Below are positions 31,182-42,476 of a DNA stretch of 64,000 bases, piece after piece. Every line of letters starts with the position of its first letter. Positions within the stretch are counted from its first letter, which is position 1. The stretch comes from Citrobacter freundii ATCC 8090 = MTCC 1658 = NBRC 12681 (GTDB lineage Bacteria; Pseudomonadota; Gammaproteobacteria; Enterobacterales; Enterobacteriaceae). Both the position numbers and the translations under genes were made by a program. The stretch covers positions 1,116,001-1,180,000 of the forward strand of contig NZ_CP049015.1 of NCBI RefSeq assembly GCF_011064845.1, read 5' to 3'. The notes below the pieces were generated by a model. The model worked only from the letters and a program-made list of their open reading frames with translations, searched no databases and was not told where the DNA came from.

Positions 31182-31516
31182 GATTTTACTCTCTTGCCTG
31201 ATAATGGCGTCTATGATGCCGGTCAGCGCCGCGCTGGCAATCATCCAGGTGTAGTTATGTAACGAATGTAACAAAATCGCAATAATTTGCCGGGTGTTGT
31301 AGGGCGGATAAGGCGCTTGCGCCGCCATCCGGCAATAGTGCCTGATGGCGCTGCGCTTATCAGGCCTACGAATTCCATCTGTAATGAGCAAAATCGCTAA
31401 CTATTGCCGCTTTTTTTCTAAAAACGCTTTGTTCTTAGCCAGAATTTTTAATTCCTTTATCAAATTGTGCCGCAACGAAATACTGCCTCCATAACAAGAC
31501 AGGGGAGCAGACAATC
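31182..31516. other. Divergent intergenic region between the Uhp-like operon and tauA
   Basis: These 335 bp must hold promoters for both directions. A REP pair occupies 31298-31369. The stretch 31380-31490 is AT-rich and close to tauA, where Cbl/CysB control would act in E. coli, but I cannot identify a defined binding site. No gene is seen. Confidence 0.6.
31298..31369. repeat. REP pair upstream of tauA
   Basis: TGTAGGGCGGATAAGGCG...CGCCATCCGGCA is followed by the opposite unit TGCCTGATGGCGCTGCGC... ending TATCAGGCCTAC. This is a standard two-unit BIME. Confidence 0.85.
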
Positions 31517-32479
31517 ATGGCTATTTCATCGCGTAACGCACTTCTCGGTGCACTGGCATTCATCGCATTTCAGGCGCAGGCGGTGAACGTCACCGTCGCT
31601 TATCAGACCTCCGCCGAACCCGCCAAAGTGGCGCAGGCGGATAATACTTTTGCCAAAGAGAGCGGCGCTACCGTTGACTGGCGCAAATTCGACAGCGGCG
31701 CGAGCATCGTCCGGGCGCTGGCCTCCGGCGACGTGCAGATCGGTAATCTTGGCTCCAGCCCGCTGGCGGTCGCCGCCAGTCAGCAAGTACCCATTGAAGT
31801 TTTTCTGCTGGCGTCAAAGCTTGGTAACTCAGAGGCACTAGTGGTGAAGAAAAACATCAGTAAACCGCAAGATTTGATTGGCAAACGCATTGCGGTGCCG
31901 TTTATCTCCACTACCCATTACAGCCTGCTGGCGGCGTTGAAACACTGGGGGATTAAACCCGGTCAGGTGGAGATTGTGAACCTGCAACCACCTGCGATTA
32001 TTGCCGCATGGCAGCGCGGGGATATTGACGGCGCGTACGTCTGGGCTCCTGCGGTCAATGCACTGGAAAAAGACGGCAAGGTGTTAACCGACTCATCGCA
32101 GGTTGGTGAGTGGGGCGCACCGACGCTGGACGTGTGGGTGGTACGCAAAGATTTTGCAGAGAAGCATCCTGAGGTGGTGAAAGCCTTTGCCAAAAGCGCT
32201 ATCGATGCGCAGCAACCTTATATCGCTAATCCCGATGAGTGGCTGAAGCAGCCGGAGAATATCAGCAAATTGTCGCGTTTAAGCGGCGTGCCGGAAGCGG
32301 ATGTGCCGGGACTGGTGAAAGGTAACACTTACCTGACGCCGCAACAGCAGACTGCCGAACTGACCGGACCGGTGAACAAAGCCATTATCGACACCGCGCA
32401 GTTCCTCAAAGAGCAGGGCAAAGTCCCCGCTGTTGCGACGGATTACAGCCAGTATGTGACCGATCGCTTCGTGCAATAA
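31517..32479 (+). CDS. tauA: Taurine-binding periplasmic protein
   Basis: A 320-residue protein with a signal peptide ending FQAQA (residue 22), followed by the aliphatic-sulfonate-binding fold ([20 protein letters not shown]). The segments [20 protein letters not shown] and [17 protein letters not shown] are typical of the SsuA/TauA family. It delivers taurine to TauBC under sulfate limitation. GGGGAG precedes the start. tauB follows after 14 bp. Confidence 0.95.
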   Translation: MAISSRNALLGALAFIAFQAQAVNVTVAYQTSAEPAKVAQADNTFAKESGATVDWRKFDSGASIVRALASGDVQIGNLGSSPLAVAASQQVPIEVFLLASKLGNSEALVVKKNISKPQDLIGKRIAVPFISTTHYSLLAALKHWGIKPGQVEIVNLQPPAIIAAWQRGDIDGAYVWAPAVNALEKDGKVLTDSSQVGEWGAPTLDVWVVRKDFAEKHPEVVKAFAKSAIDAQQPYIANPDEWLKQPENISKLSRLSGVPEADVPGLVKGNTYLTPQQQTAELTGPVNKAIIDTAQFLKEQGKVPAVATDYSQYVTDRFVQ

Positions 32480-32493
32480 ATAAGGAGGCGCTG

Positions 32494-33261
32494 ATGCTGC
32501 AAATCTCTCATCTTGCCGCCAGCTACGGTGGAAAACCGGCGCTGGAGGATATCAACCTGACGCTCGATAGCGGTGAGCTGCTGGTGGTACTCGGACCTTC
32601 CGGTTGCGGGAAAACCACATTGTTAAATCTGATTGCCGGATTTGTGCCGTATCAGCATGGCAGCATCACGCTGGCGGGTAACAGGGTTGATGGTCCGGGG
32701 GCAGATCGCGGGGTCGTGTTCCAGAATGAAGGTCTGCTGCCCTGGCGTAACGTGCAGGACAACGTGGCTTTTGGTCTGCAGCTGGCGGGGGTGGATAAAC
32801 CACAGCGTCAGCGTATTGCCCTGGAGATGTTGCAGAAAGTCGGGCTGGAGGACGCGGGCAAACGCTTTATCTGGCAGCTTTCCGGTGGACAGCGGCAGCG
32901 CGTCGGCATTGCGCGGGCGCTGGCGGCCAATCCACAGTTGTTGTTGCTGGATGAACCTTTTGGCGCGCTCGACGCCTTTACTCGTGAGCAGATGCAAACC
33001 CTGCTGCTGAAGCTGTGGCATGAGACTGGCAAACAGGTGCTGTTGATTACGCACGATATTGAAGAAGCGGTGTTTATGGCGACAGAGCTGGTATTGCTGT
33101 CGCCAGGCCCAGGCCGGGTACTGGAGCGTCTGCCGCTGAATTTCGCCCGTCGCTTTGTGGCTGGAGAGTCGAGTCGCAGCATTAAGTCCGATCCGCAGTT
33201 TATCGCCATGCGCGAGTACGTGTTAGGTCGAGTCTTTGAACAACGGGAGGCATTTTCATGA
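32494..33261 (+). CDS. tauB: Taurine ABC importer ATPase
   Basis: The 255-residue protein has Walker [14 protein letters not shown], the Q-loop, signature [15 protein letters not shown], Walker [15 protein letters not shown] and switch histidine LITHDIEEA. It matches TauB in length. A ribosome site AGGAGG is visible before the ATG. It overlaps tauC by 4 bp. Confidence 0.95.
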   Translation: MLQISHLAASYGGKPALEDINLTLDSGELLVVLGPSGCGKTTLLNLIAGFVPYQHGSITLAGNRVDGPGADRGVVFQNEGLLPWRNVQDNVAFGLQLAGVDKPQRQRIALEMLQKVGLEDAGKRFIWQLSGGQRQRVGIARALAANPQLLLLDEPFGALDAFTREQMQTLLLKLWHETGKQVLLITHDIEEAVFMATELVLLSPGPGRVLERLPLNFARRFVAGESSRSIKSDPQFIAMREYVLGRVFEQREAFS

Positions 33262-34088
33262 GCGTGGTGATTAATGATAAACCCCGTCGCCAGCGCGCGC
33301 TCAACTGGCGCTGGCCGTTCTCGCGGCAGATTACCTTAAGCCTTGGTACGTTGGCCGTCATTTTGGCGTTGTGGTGGACGGTGGCGGCGCTGCAGTTAGT
33401 CAGTCCGCTGTTTTTACCGCCACCGGGACAGGTTTTACAAAAGCTGATCGTTATTGCCGGTCCGCAGGGATTTATGGACGCCACGCTGTGGCAGCATCTG
33501 GCGGCGAGTCTGACACGTATTGTTATCGCGCTGCTGGCGGCGGTGCTGCTGGGCGTTCCGGTTGGAATCGCTATGGGGCTGAGTCCGACGATGCGCGGCA
33601 TTCTCGATCCGATCATTGAGCTGTATCGTCCGGTTCCGCCCCTGGCCTATCTGCCGCTGATGGTCATTTGGTTTGGCATTGGCGAAACGTCCAAGATCTT
33701 GCTTATCTATCTGGCGATTTTTGCCCCTGTAGCGATGTCGGCGCTGGCGGGAGTGAAAAGTGCGCAGCAGGTGAGAGTGCGCGCCGCGCAATCGCTGGGA
33801 GCCCGCCGTGCGCAGGTGCTGTGGTTTGTTATTTTGCCGGGGGCATTACCTGAGATCCTCACCGGATTACGGATCGGACTTGGGGTGGGCTGGTCGACGC
33901 TGGTGGCGGCAGAGCTGATTGCCGCCACGCGAGGCTTAGGATTTATGGTCCAGTCTGCCGGTGAGTTTCTGGCAACGGATGTGGTGCTGGCGGGGATCGC
34001 GGTGATTGCCGTTATCGCGTTTATTTTAGAACTGGGTCTGCGCGCGCTTCAGCGCCGCCTGACGCCCTGGCATGGAGAAGTACAATGA
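33258..34088 (+). CDS. tauC: Taurine ABC importer permease
   Basis: The 276-residue inner-membrane protein has about six membrane segments and the EAA loop [28 protein letters not shown] (residues about 174-201) that contacts TauB. Its N-terminus is basic and cytoplasmic. It starts in an ATGA overlap with tauB and overlaps tauD by 4 bp, so tauBCD are translationally coupled. Confidence 0.95.
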   Translation: MSVVINDKPRRQRALNWRWPFSRQITLSLGTLAVILALWWTVAALQLVSPLFLPPPGQVLQKLIVIAGPQGFMDATLWQHLAASLTRIVIALLAAVLLGVPVGIAMGLSPTMRGILDPIIELYRPVPPLAYLPLMVIWFGIGETSKILLIYLAIFAPVAMSALAGVKSAQQVRVRAAQSLGARRAQVLWFVILPGALPEILTGLRIGLGVGWSTLVAAELIAATRGLGFMVQSAGEFLATDVVLAGIAVIAVIAFILELGLRALQRRLTPWHGEVQ

Positions 34089-34933
34089 GTGAACGTCTGA
34101 GCATAACCCCGCTGGGGCCGTATATTGGCGCACAAATTTCCGGTGCGGATTTGGCGCGTCCGCTGAGCGATAATCAGTTTGAACAGCTTTATCACGCGGT
34201 ATTGCGCCACCAGGTGGTGTTTCTGCGCGAGCAGGTGATTACGCCGCAACAACAGCGGGCGCTGGCGCTGCGTTTTGGCGATCTGCATATTCACCCGGTC
34301 TATCCGCATGCCGAAGGAGTAGAAGAAATTATCGTGCTGGATACCCATAACGATAATCCGCCGGATAACGACAACTGGCACACCGATGTCACCTTTATCG
34401 ACACGCCGCCTGCCGGGGCGATTTTAGCGGCGAAAGAGCTGCCATCAACCGGGGGCGACACTCTGTGGACCAGTGGGATTGCCGCTTATGAAGCATTGTC
34501 TGAGCCGTTCCGTCAGTTGCTGAGTGGCCTGCGGGCAGAGCATGATTTCCGTAAATCATTTCAGGAATATAAATATCGCAAGACCCCAGAGGAGCACCTG
34601 CGCTGGCTGGAGGCCGTCGCTAAACATCCACCGTTGCTGCATCCGGTGGTGCGCACGCATCCGGTGAGCGGGAAGCAGGCGCTGTTCGTGAATGAAGGAT
34701 TTACCACGCGAATTGTTGATGTCACGGAAAAAGAGAGCGAGGCGTTACTGAGCTTTTTGTTCGCGCATATCACCAAACCGGAGTTTCAGGTGCGCTGGCG
34801 CTGGCAGCCCAACGATGTGGCGATTTGGGATAATCGCGTGACGCAGCATTATGCGAATGCGGATTATCTGCCGCAGCGGCGCATTATGCATCGGGCAACG
34901 ATTCTGGGAGATAAGCCGTTTTATCGGGCGTGA
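34085..34933 (+). CDS. tauD: Taurine dioxygenase
   Basis: The 282-residue Fe(II)/2-oxoglutarate dioxygenase converts taurine to sulfite and aminoacetaldehyde. The iron-binding facial triad is visible: His and Asp in NWHTDVTF, and the distal His in [13 protein letters not shown]; the nearby Arg binds 2-oxoglutarate. One residue shorter than E. coli TauD. It is the last gene of tauABCD. Confidence 0.96.
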   Translation: MSERLSITPLGPYIGAQISGADLARPLSDNQFEQLYHAVLRHQVVFLREQVITPQQQRALALRFGDLHIHPVYPHAEGVEEIIVLDTHNDNPPDNDNWHTDVTFIDTPPAGAILAAKELPSTGGDTLWTSGIAAYEALSEPFRQLLSGLRAEHDFRKSFQEYKYRKTPEEHLRWLEAVAKHPPLLHPVVRTHPVSGKQALFVNEGFTTRIVDVTEKESEALLSFLFAHITKPEFQVRWRWQPNDVAIWDNRVTQHYANADYLPQRRIMHRATILGDKPFYRA

Positions 34934-34957
34934 TGATTACCGGAGACGCTTCACTTG

Positions 34958-34982
34958 CCGGGCCTACGACCTGTAGGCCCGG
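34958..34982. terminator. Bidirectional hairpin between tauD and hemB
   Basis: CCGGGCCTAC (34958-34967) and GTAGGCCCGG (34973-34982) form a perfect 10-bp stem with a 5-base loop between the convergent genes. The sequence is REP-related. There is no long T-run. Confidence 0.65.
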
Positions 34983-34992
34983 TTAGGCGTTA

Positions 34993-35967
34993 TTAACGCA
35001 GAATTTTTTTCTCAGCCAGATCCAGTGCGAAGTAGCTGAAGATCAGATCCGCGCCAGCGCGTTTGATCGACCCTAAGCTTTCCAGCACCACTTTCTCTTC
35101 ATCTATAGCCCCCGCCAGCGCCGCGAATTTGATCATCGCGTATTCACCGCTGACCTGATAAGCGCCAATCGGCAGCTCGGTGCGCTCGCGGATATCACGC
35201 AGAATATCGAGGTATGCGCCAGCCGGTTTGACCATCAGGCAGTCTGCGCCCTGGGCTTCATCCAGCAGCGATTCGCGAATCGCTTCCCGACGGTTCATCG
35301 GGTTCATCTGATAGGTTTTACGATCGCCTTTCAGCGCGGTGCCCGCGGCTTCACGGAATGGGCCGTAAAAAGATGAGGCAAACTTAGTGGAGTAGGACAT
35401 GATAGCGGTATCGGTGAAGCCCGCGGCGTCCAGCGACTGGCGAATCGCCTGTACCTGACCATCCATTGCGGCGGAAGGCGCGATGAAGTCCGCACCCGCT
35501 GCGGCGGCAACCACCGCCTGCTTGCCGAGGTTGGTAAGGGTTAAATCGTTATCCACGCCGTGATCGCATAACACGCCGCAGTGGCCGTGTGAGGTGTATT
35601 CGCAGAAGCAGGTGTCGGACATGACGATCATTTCCGGCACGGTCTGTTTGCAGATACGCGACATGCGCGCCACCAGGCCGTCTTCTTTCCAGGCATCGCT
35701 ACCGGTGTCATCCGTATGGTGGGAAATGCCGAAAGTCATCACCGAGCGGATGCCAGCATTAGCAATGCGTTCAATTTCGCGCGCCAGGTGTTTCTCTGGA
35801 ATACGCATCACGCCTGGCATGGCGTCGATAGCTTTGTAATCGTCGAGTTCTTCTTCAACAAAGATCGGCAACACCAGGTCATTTAAGCTGAGTGTTGTCT
35901 CTTCAAACATAGCGCGCAGCGCGGGAGATTTGCGCAGGCGGCGAGGGCGTTGGATTAGGTCTGTCAT
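34993..35967 (-). CDS. hemB: Delta-aminolevulinic acid dehydratase (porphobilinogen synthase)
   Basis: The 324-residue enzyme condenses two 5-aminolevulinate molecules to porphobilinogen in haem synthesis. The zinc-binding cysteines are in [16 protein letters not shown]. The two active-site lysines lie in [14 protein letters not shown] and [11 protein letters not shown]. Length equals E. coli HemB. The gene is a core locus shared with K-12 between tauD and yaiT. Confidence 0.97.
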   Translation of the reverse strand: MTDLIQRPRRLRKSPALRAMFEETTLSLNDLVLPIFVEEELDDYKAIDAMPGVMRIPEKHLAREIERIANAGIRSVMTFGISHHTDDTGSDAWKEDGLVARMSRICKQTVPEMIVMSDTCFCEYTSHGHCGVLCDHGVDNDLTLTNLGKQAVVAAAAGADFIAPSAAMDGQVQAIRQSLDAAGFTDTAIMSYSTKFASSFYGPFREAAGTALKGDRKTYQMNPMNRREAIRESLLDEAQGADCLMVKPAGAYLDILRDIRERTELPIGAYQVSGEYAMIKFAALAGAIDEEKVVLESLGSIKRAGADLIFSYFALDLAEKKILR

Positions 35968-36475
35968 GGTATGCCTGATGTTTGTGGAATCGAAGGCCGT
36001 AGTATACCCGAACCTGAGGGCGTGTGGTTTACGAAAGTTGGCGTTATATCTGGATTTCCTGTAACGAAGGGATGAATCATTAGCGCAATTTATTCACAAG
36101 CATAGCAATTTATTCATATTCATTATTTTGTTTATTGTTTTTTTATTATTTTAAATATCTATGTGTTTGCTTTTATAGCGTGGTGTATAGATTTTGTTTA
36201 TTTATTATCTATATATTTGTTTGCGTTCTGATTCATTAGTGAATTGTATGATTTGAATGTTGGTTAGCTTTTAATTGATTGAAAGTGTTGGTTTTTATAT
36301 TTCTTAAATGGCGTAACTTGGATTTATTACGTTGTCCGTTTTCGGACAACGGGCAAAGAATAATTGAACCTTTCCTTAATGAAACCGCATAATCGTCCCT
36401 GCGAAACATAAAATGTTTTCTTTGCATTGATAATTGATGGATCAACTATATTACGTCCCTGAGGAGGGATGACAA
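35968..36475. other. AT-rich region between hemB and the autotransporter gene
   Basis: No gene is supported in these 508 bp. From about 36060 to 36300 the sequence is strongly AT-rich, as in H-NS-bound regions. The 12-mer GCAATTTATTCA occurs at 36085-36096 and 36105-36116 (20-bp period). A perfect 9-bp hairpin CGTTGTCCG-TTTT-CGGACAACG lies at 36330-36351. The hemB promoter should lie near 35970-36050. Confidence 0.65.
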
Positions 36476-37827
36476 ATGCACATTTGGAAAAAGAAACTTG
36501 TAGTATCACAATTAGCATTAGCCTGCACTTTGGCAATCACTTCTCAGGCGAATGCTTCTACTTACGATACCTGGACCTACTACGACAATCCAACTACGGC
36601 CCTGAACTGGGACAATATGGATGCAGCCGGAACTGTAGATGGTAACTACGTGAATTATAGTGGCTTTGTTTACTATAATAATGCGGCTGGTGATTTTGAT
36701 CAGTCTTTTAACGGCGATACCGTTAACGGCACGATTTCTACCTATTATCTGAATCATGACTACACTGATGGCGCAGTGAATCAGCTGAATATCAGTAACT
36801 CTGTTATTCATGGTTCAATTACATCTATGTTGCCAAGCGGTTACTACGATCGTTTTGATGTTGATGGCAATGGCTTTGGTGGATATGAATTTAACAACAC
36901 TACCGTTGTTGACGGAAACTGGTATGACGGTGATATTTTCACTCTGAATATTGCTAATTCCACCATTGATGATGATTATGAAGCGTTGTATTTCACCGAT
37001 TCTTATTTATCTGTTGATGTGACTAAATATACCAATGAAACGTTTGATACCAGCGAAGGTGTTGCGGTTAATCTTGATGTAGAAAGCAATATCAATATTT
37101 CCAACAACTCACGTGTTGCTGGCATTGCTCTGTCTCAAGGGAATACTTACAACAACACCTATACGACGGAATCCCATACCTGGGATAACAACATCAACGT
37201 CTACAACTCTACTGTAACTTCTGGTTCAGATTCCATTCTGGAATCGAATACTGCCTTCTTTGGTAATTCCAATGAGCCAAGTGATTACACTGGTCCGGGC
37301 GATGTTGCATTGTCTTTCACCGATAGCTCTTCTTCAGACTATGCAATGAAAAACAATGTGTACTTCAGCAATTCAACGCTGATTGGTGATGTTGCATTTA
37401 CCAGTAACTGGAATGCCAATTTTGACACTATTGGTCATGATTCCAACGGTGACGGTGTGGCGGATACCAACCTTGGTTGGGCTGACGATAGCCTGAATGT
37501 CGATGAACTGAACCTGACTCTTGATAATGGTAGTAAGTGGGTTGGCCAGGCTACTTTCGATGCTGAGACTATCTACCCAGCAAATATGTTTGATGTTGCA
37601 ACCAATAGCCTGACTCCGGGTGGAACCGCTGAAGCCAATGGTTGGGGACGTGTTGTTGATAATAAAGTCTTCCAGAGCGGTGTGTTCAACGTAGCGCTGA
37701 ACAACGGTTCTGAGTGGGATACCGTTGGGGATTCATTAGTTGATACTCTGACTGTGTGACCTGCTCCCCGTTGATTAGTACACCCCGATGTTAGTAATGT
37801 CTTCATAAGCCACATGAGGACATCCCC

Positions 37828-38091
37828 ATGAAGAAGCGTTTTTCCGACGAACAGATCATCAGTATTCTCCGCGAAGCCGAAGCTGGGGTACCCGCCCGTG
37901 AACTCTGCCGCAAGCATGCCATTTCCGATGCCACGTTTTACACCTGGCGTAAGAAGTATGGTGGTATGGAGGTGCCTGAAGTTAAGCGCCTGAAGTCGCT
38001 TGAGGAAGAGAACACCAGACTCAAGAAGCTGCTTGCCGAAGCCATGCTGGATAAAGAGGCGCTTCAGGTGGCTCTTGGGCGAAAGTACTGA
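37828..38091 (+). CDS. IS407-group OrfA
   Basis: The 87-residue protein has an N-terminal helix-turn-helix ([40 protein letters not shown]) that binds the IS ends, and a C-terminal leucine-zipper-like stretch ([20 protein letters not shown]). Near its end the sequence GCGAAAG offers an A-AAG type slip that would enter the orfB frame at [15 protein letters not shown], giving the OrfAB transposase. Confidence 0.9.
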   Translation: MKKRFSDEQIISILREAEAGVPARELCRKHAISDATFYTWRKKYGGMEVPEVKRLKSLEEENTRLKKLLAEAMLDKEALQVALGRKY

Positions 38092-38114
38092 CGACAGACC
38101 AGAAGCGGGAAGCC

Positions 38115-38948
38115 GTGATGTTGATGTGTGATGCGACCGGTCTGTCGCAACGTCGTGCCTGCAGGCTTACAGGTTTATCCCTGTCGACCTGCCGCTATGA
38201 GGCTCACCGTCCGGCTGCTGATGCGCATTTATCAGGGCGCATCACTGAGCTGGCACTGGAGCGCAGGCGTTTTGGCTACCGTCGTATTTGGCAGTTGCTG
38301 CGCCGTGAAGGGCTTCATGTTAATCATAAGCGCGTGTACCGGCTTTATCACCTCAGTGGCCTGGGCGTAAAACGCAGAAGACGTCGTAAAGGGCTGGCAA
38401 CAGAACGTCTGCCGCTGCTCCGTCCGGCGGCGCCCAATCTGACCTGGTCGATGGATTTCGTCATGGACGCACTTTCCACCGGTCGCAGGATCAAGTGTCT
38501 TACCTGCGTCGATGATTTCACAAAGGAATGCCTGACGGTCACTGTTGCCTTTGGGATTTCAGGCGTTCAGGTCACGCGTATTCTGGACAGCATTGCACTG
38601 TTTCGAGGCTATCCGGCGACGATAAGAACTGACCAGGGGCCGGAGTTCACTTGCCGTGCACTGGATCAATGGGCCTTTGAGCATGGTGTTGAGTTGCGCT
38701 TAATCCAGCCGGGCAAGCCAACGCAGAACGGATTTATTGAGAGCTTTAACGGACGATTTCGCGATGAATGTTTGAATGAGCACTGGTTCAGCGATATCGT
38801 TCATGCCAGGAAAATTATTAATGACTGGCGGCAGGATTATAACGAATGCCGCCCGCACTCCACGCTGAATTATCAGACACCGTCTGAATTTGCAGCGGGC
38901 TGGAGAAAGGGTCATTCTGAGAATGAAGATTCCGACGTTACTAACTGA
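38115..38948 (+). CDS. IS407-group OrfB, DDE transposase domain
   Basis: The 277-residue product has the retroviral-integrase-like DDE core: first Asp in [10 protein letters not shown], second in [10 protein letters not shown], and Glu in [22 protein letters not shown] (about 22 residues), with the expected spacing. The HTH_21 region [18 protein letters not shown] precedes it. It lies in the -1 frame relative to orfA and is probably expressed mainly as the OrfAB fusion. Confidence 0.93.
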   Translation: MMLMCDATGLSQRRACRLTGLSLSTCRYEAHRPAADAHLSGRITELALERRRFGYRRIWQLLRREGLHVNHKRVYRLYHLSGLGVKRRRRRKGLATERLPLLRPAAPNLTWSMDFVMDALSTGRRIKCLTCVDDFTKECLTVTVAFGISGVQVTRILDSIALFRGYPATIRTDQGPEFTCRALDQWAFEHGVELRLIQPGKPTQNGFIESFNGRFRDECLNEHWFSDIVHARKIINDWRQDYNECRPHSTLNYQTPSEFAAGWRKGHSENEDSDVTN

Positions 38949-40016
38949 GTGTTGTATCTAATCGTGGGGGCAGGTCATGTGAACAATGGTTCTCAGGTTA
39001 ACGTCTCTGATTCAATGCTGACTTCAGATACTATTGATTTAACCAATAGCTCTTCATTGAATATTGGTGAAGGTGGTCAAGTTGATACAGATCATCTGAC
39101 AATTAACAGCTATAGTACTGTGAATTTGACCGAGTCCACTGGATGGGCGACGGGTTCTAACTTGTATGCCAATACCATCACTGTAACTAATGGTGGTGTG
39201 TTGGATGTTAATGTTGATCAATTTGATACTGAAGTATTCAACACCGATAAACTGGAACTGACCAGCGGCAATTATGCTGATAACAGCAACCATGTTGTTT
39301 CTGGTGTATTCAACATCCACAGCAGCGACTATGTTCTGAATGCCGATCTGGTGAACGATCGTACCTGGGATACCACTCAGGCTAACTACGGTTACGGTAC
39401 TATCGCAATGAACTCTGACGGTCACCTGACCGTTAACGGTAACGGCGATATCAACAATGGCGACGAACTGGATAACAGCTCTGTTGACAACGTTGTTGCG
39501 GCATCCGGTAACTACAAAGTGCGTGTCGACAATGCGACCGGCGCTGGCTCCGTTGCTGATTACAAAGGCAAAGAGCTGATCTACGTTAACGATGTGAATA
39601 CCACTGCCACCTTCTCTGCAGCCAACAAAGCTGACCTCGGTGCTTACACCTATCAGGCACAGCAGCAGGGTAACACCGTTGTTCTGCAGCAGATGGAACT
39701 GACAGACTACGCGAACATGGCGCTGAGCATCCCGTCTGCTAACACCAATATCTGGAACCTGGAACAAGACACCGTTGGTACTCGTCTGACTAACGCACGT
39801 CATGGTCTGGTTGATAACGGTGGTGCATGGGTAAGCTACTTCGGTGGTAGCTTCGATGCAGATAACGGCACCATTAACTACGATCAGGATGTTAACGGCA
39901 TCATGGTTGGTGTTGATTCCAAAATTGATGGTAACAACGCTAAGTGGATTGTCGGTGCTGCAGCAGGCTTCGCGAAAGGTGATATGAGCGACCGTACCGG
40001 TCAGGTGGATCAGGAT

Positions 40017-40047
<31 letters not shown>

Positions 40048-40269
40048 GCTTTGACAACAACATCTTTGTTGACGGTAACTTAAGCTACTCCCACTTCAAC
40101 AACGATCTGTCTGCCAACATGAGCAACGGTCAGTATGTTGATGGCAGCACCTCTTCTGATGCCTGGGGCTTTGGCTTGAAACTGGGTTATGACCTGAAGC
40201 TGGGTGACGCAGGCTACGTAACGCCATACGGCAGCGTATCCGGTCTGTTCCAGTCTGGTGATGATTATA

Positions 40270-40306
<37 letters not shown>

Positions 40307-40643
40307 TGACAGCATGCGCTATGAACTCGGTGTAGATGCAGGTTATACCTTCGCCTACAGTGAAGATCAGGCGCTGACCCCGTACTTCAAACTGGCCTAC
40401 GTTTACGACGATTCTAACAACGATTCTGACGTAAACGGCGATTCTATCGACAACGGTGTAGAAGGTTCTGCGGTACGTGTTGGATTGGGTACTCAGTTCA
40501 GCTTTACCAAAAACTTCAGCGCTTACACCGATGCTAACTACCTCGGTGGTGGTGATGTAGATCAAGACTGGGCAGCAAACGTTGGTGTTAAATATACCTG
40601 GTAAGAATTTTCTTTTATAGAAGTATAAGGTGATTTAATCCAG

Positions 40644-40677
40644 AAAAATGCCCGTCACGGATTTGACGGGCATTTAT
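40644..40677 (+). terminator. Terminator after the autotransporter gene
   Basis: ATGCCCGTCA (40648-40657) pairs perfectly with TGACGGGCAT (40664-40673) around CGGATT, with flanking AAAA and TTATT. It lies 40 bp past the stop codon. Confidence 0.85.
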
Positions 40678-40693
40678 TGCAAGGAATGCAAAA

Positions 40694-41317
40694 ATGTTAT
40701 CTACGAATAAACCTCTTTTAGAATTTGGTAGGCTTGATAAATGTTTATCAAAATATGGTAAACATTTCAAATGTGATAACGAAAAGCAAATCATATATTC
40801 CAATGATATAAATGCTGACGATACCTTTATTATTTTAAGCGGCGTAATTTCCCTGCGTCGAGGAGAAAATGTGCTGGTCGGTATTGCACAGGCGCCGTTT
40901 ATTATGGGGCTTTCAGATGGCGTGATGAAAACAGATATACAATACAGATTAATCACGGAAAGCGATTGTACGGGATACCATCTACCTGCCTCACAAACAA
41001 TTAATATAATTGAAGAGTGCCAACTTTGGCGTGAAGCTTTTTGTTGGTTGGCATGGCAAAATTCCATGCTTGAATTGCGCGATCTGCAGTTGATCGGCAA
41101 TAACTCCTACGATCAGATTCGCGCGACGCTGATATCCATGATGAAATGGGACGACGTACTGCGTTCGCGTATCGGTGTCATGAACTATATTCACCAACGC
41201 ACGCGAATTTCCCGCTCGGTTGTCGCTGAGGTTCTCGCGGCTTTGCGTAAAGGTGGTTACATTGAAATGAATAAAGGCAAACTGGTGAGCATTAACCGTT
41301 TGCCTTTTGAGTATTAA
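40694..41317 (+). CDS. yaiV: CRP/FNR-fold transcriptional regulator YaiV
   Basis: The 207-residue protein resembles E. coli YaiV over its length. The N-terminal part looks like a cyclic-nucleotide-binding-type beta-roll (FIILSGVISLRRGENVLVGI), and the C-terminal part a winged helix (HQRTRISRSVVAEVLAALRKGGYIEMNKGKLVSINRLP). The cNMP phosphate-binding cassette is not obvious, so it may not bind cAMP. It is a putative regulator; its targets are not known to me. It sits 20 bp after a terminator and ends one base before the convergent ampH. Confidence 0.88.
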   Translation: MLSTNKPLLEFGRLDKCLSKYGKHFKCDNEKQIIYSNDINADDTFIILSGVISLRRGENVLVGIAQAPFIMGLSDGVMKTDIQYRLITESDCTGYHLPASQTINIIEECQLWREAFCWLAWQNSMLELRDLQLIGNNSYDQIRATLISMMKWDDVLRSRIGVMNYIHQRTRISRSVVAEVLAALRKGGYIEMNKGKLVSINRLPFEY

Positions 41318-41318
41318 C

Positions 41319-42476
41319 TCAGGATGCGGGAATAACCTGCGGTTTGTTCCCGCTCAACTCTGCAACCAGATCGTTGATACCGTCACTCATATTGGTAAAA
41401 CGGGTTAGCGGAGAACGGGTCACCACGATAAACGCCCCGACGTTTTGTTGTGGGATCATCGCCATATAGGTGATGAAACCACCACCGCCGCCGGTTTTTT
41501 GAATAATTCCCGGTCGGCCATTCTTCGGCGCCATGTAGACCCAGCCCAAACCAAGCGCATCGGCTCTGCCTGGAACATCCATTCCCACCACTTTAGTTAA
41601 CTGCGTACGCTGATAAATCAGCGTCTGCATCCGGTCGGCCTGCTGGCTACGATGATAAAAGTCAGAAGAGAGATACTGCTGCATCCAGCGCATCATATCG
41701 CCGGGCGTAGAATAGACACCGCCGCTGCCCATTGCCGCCAGCGTATTATTGCACGGGCTGGCACCTTTTTCCGCGACCATCAGGCGTCGGCATTGATCGG
41801 GGGACGGGGTAAAGGTGGTGTCTTTCATCCCCAGCGGACGGGTGATTTTTTCTTCAAACAGCTGCGGATAAGGCTTACCAGAGGCCGCTCCCAGCGCATC
41901 GGCCAGCAGGTCAAACGCCAGGTTGGAATAAGATGCCTGTGAACCTGGTGCGGCTTTCAACGTGGCAGTAGAGAGATAGCTCCAGCGCTGCTCGCGGGTT
42001 GGCCAGACAAACACCGGGCGCTTTGCCGCGCCGCCTGGCTGTTCGCGCGGCAGCGCGCTGGTATGCGTCGCCAGATTCACCAGCGTAATCGGCGTGCCCT
42101 GATAAGTCGGCACGCGTGCACCTGGAGGTGCATATTTACTCAATGGATCGTTGAGTTTGACCGTGCCCTGATCGAGCAATTTCACCAGCATTTCGCTGGT
42201 CATTAATTTAGTGATTGAGGCAATTCGAATCACGGAATCAAGCTGTGGATGGACGTTGTTACCGGGACGCGTTTCGCCAAAGCTGCGAAATACGCGCTGA
42301 TTACCATCAATCACCACGAGCGCCATCCCCGTAGCACCACTGCCGTAAAATATATGGTCGGCATAACGATCGACGATATCGGAGGCGAAAACCGGATCGG
42401 TTATAGGCTGTGCCGCCTGGACTGATGTCAATGACGCCGCACACAGCGCGGCAGAAAAAAGCAGACTACGTTTCAA
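41319..42476 (-). CDS. ampH: Penicillin-binding protein AmpH (D,D-endopeptidase/carboxypeptidase)
   Basis: The 385-residue protein has a signal peptide (MKRSLLFSAALCAASLTSVQA) and class C beta-lactamase/PBP motifs: SxxK as SITKL, YxN as YSN in QASYSNLAFDLL, and KTG as IIQKTGGGGGF. AmpH trims peptidoglycan cross-links at the outer face of the inner membrane and does not give strong beta-lactam resistance. The length matches E. coli. It diverges from sbmA. Confidence 0.95.
   Translation of the reverse strand: MKRSLLFSAALCAASLTSVQAAQPITDPVFASDIVDRYADHIFYGSGATGMALVVIDGNQRVFRSFGETRPGNNVHPQLDSVIRIASITKLMTSEMLVKLLDQGTVKLNDPLSKYAPPGARVPTYQGTPITLVNLATHTSALPREQPGGAAKRPVFVWPTREQRWSYLSTATLKAAPGSQASYSNLAFDLLADALGAASGKPYPQLFEEKITRPLGMKDTTFTPSPDQCRRLMVAEKGASPCNNTLAAMGSGGVYSTPGDMMRWMQQYLSSDFYHRSQQADRMQTLIYQRTQLTKVVGMDVPGRADALGLGWVYMAPKNGRPGIIQKTGGGGGFITYMAMIPQQNVGAFIVVTRSPLTRFTNMSDGINDLVAELSGNKPQVIPAS

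Larger units (their letters stand above)
37757..38977 (+). mobile_element. IS3-family insertion sequence, IS407 group
   Basis: The 1221-bp element begins TGACCTGCTCCCCG and ends with the inverted CGTGGGGGCAGGTCA, giving imperfect terminal inverted repeats. It is flanked by the 4-bp direct repeat TGTG (37753-37756 and 38978-38981), the duplication size typical of the IS407 group. It carries orfA and orfB in -1 relation. Both reading frames and ends look intact, so it may be active and of recent arrival. Confidence 0.93.

Noticed and set aside
36236..36536. Short minus-strand frames upstream of the autotransporter gene
   Set aside because: They lie in AT-rich sequence, overlap the autotransporter start, and show no family features.
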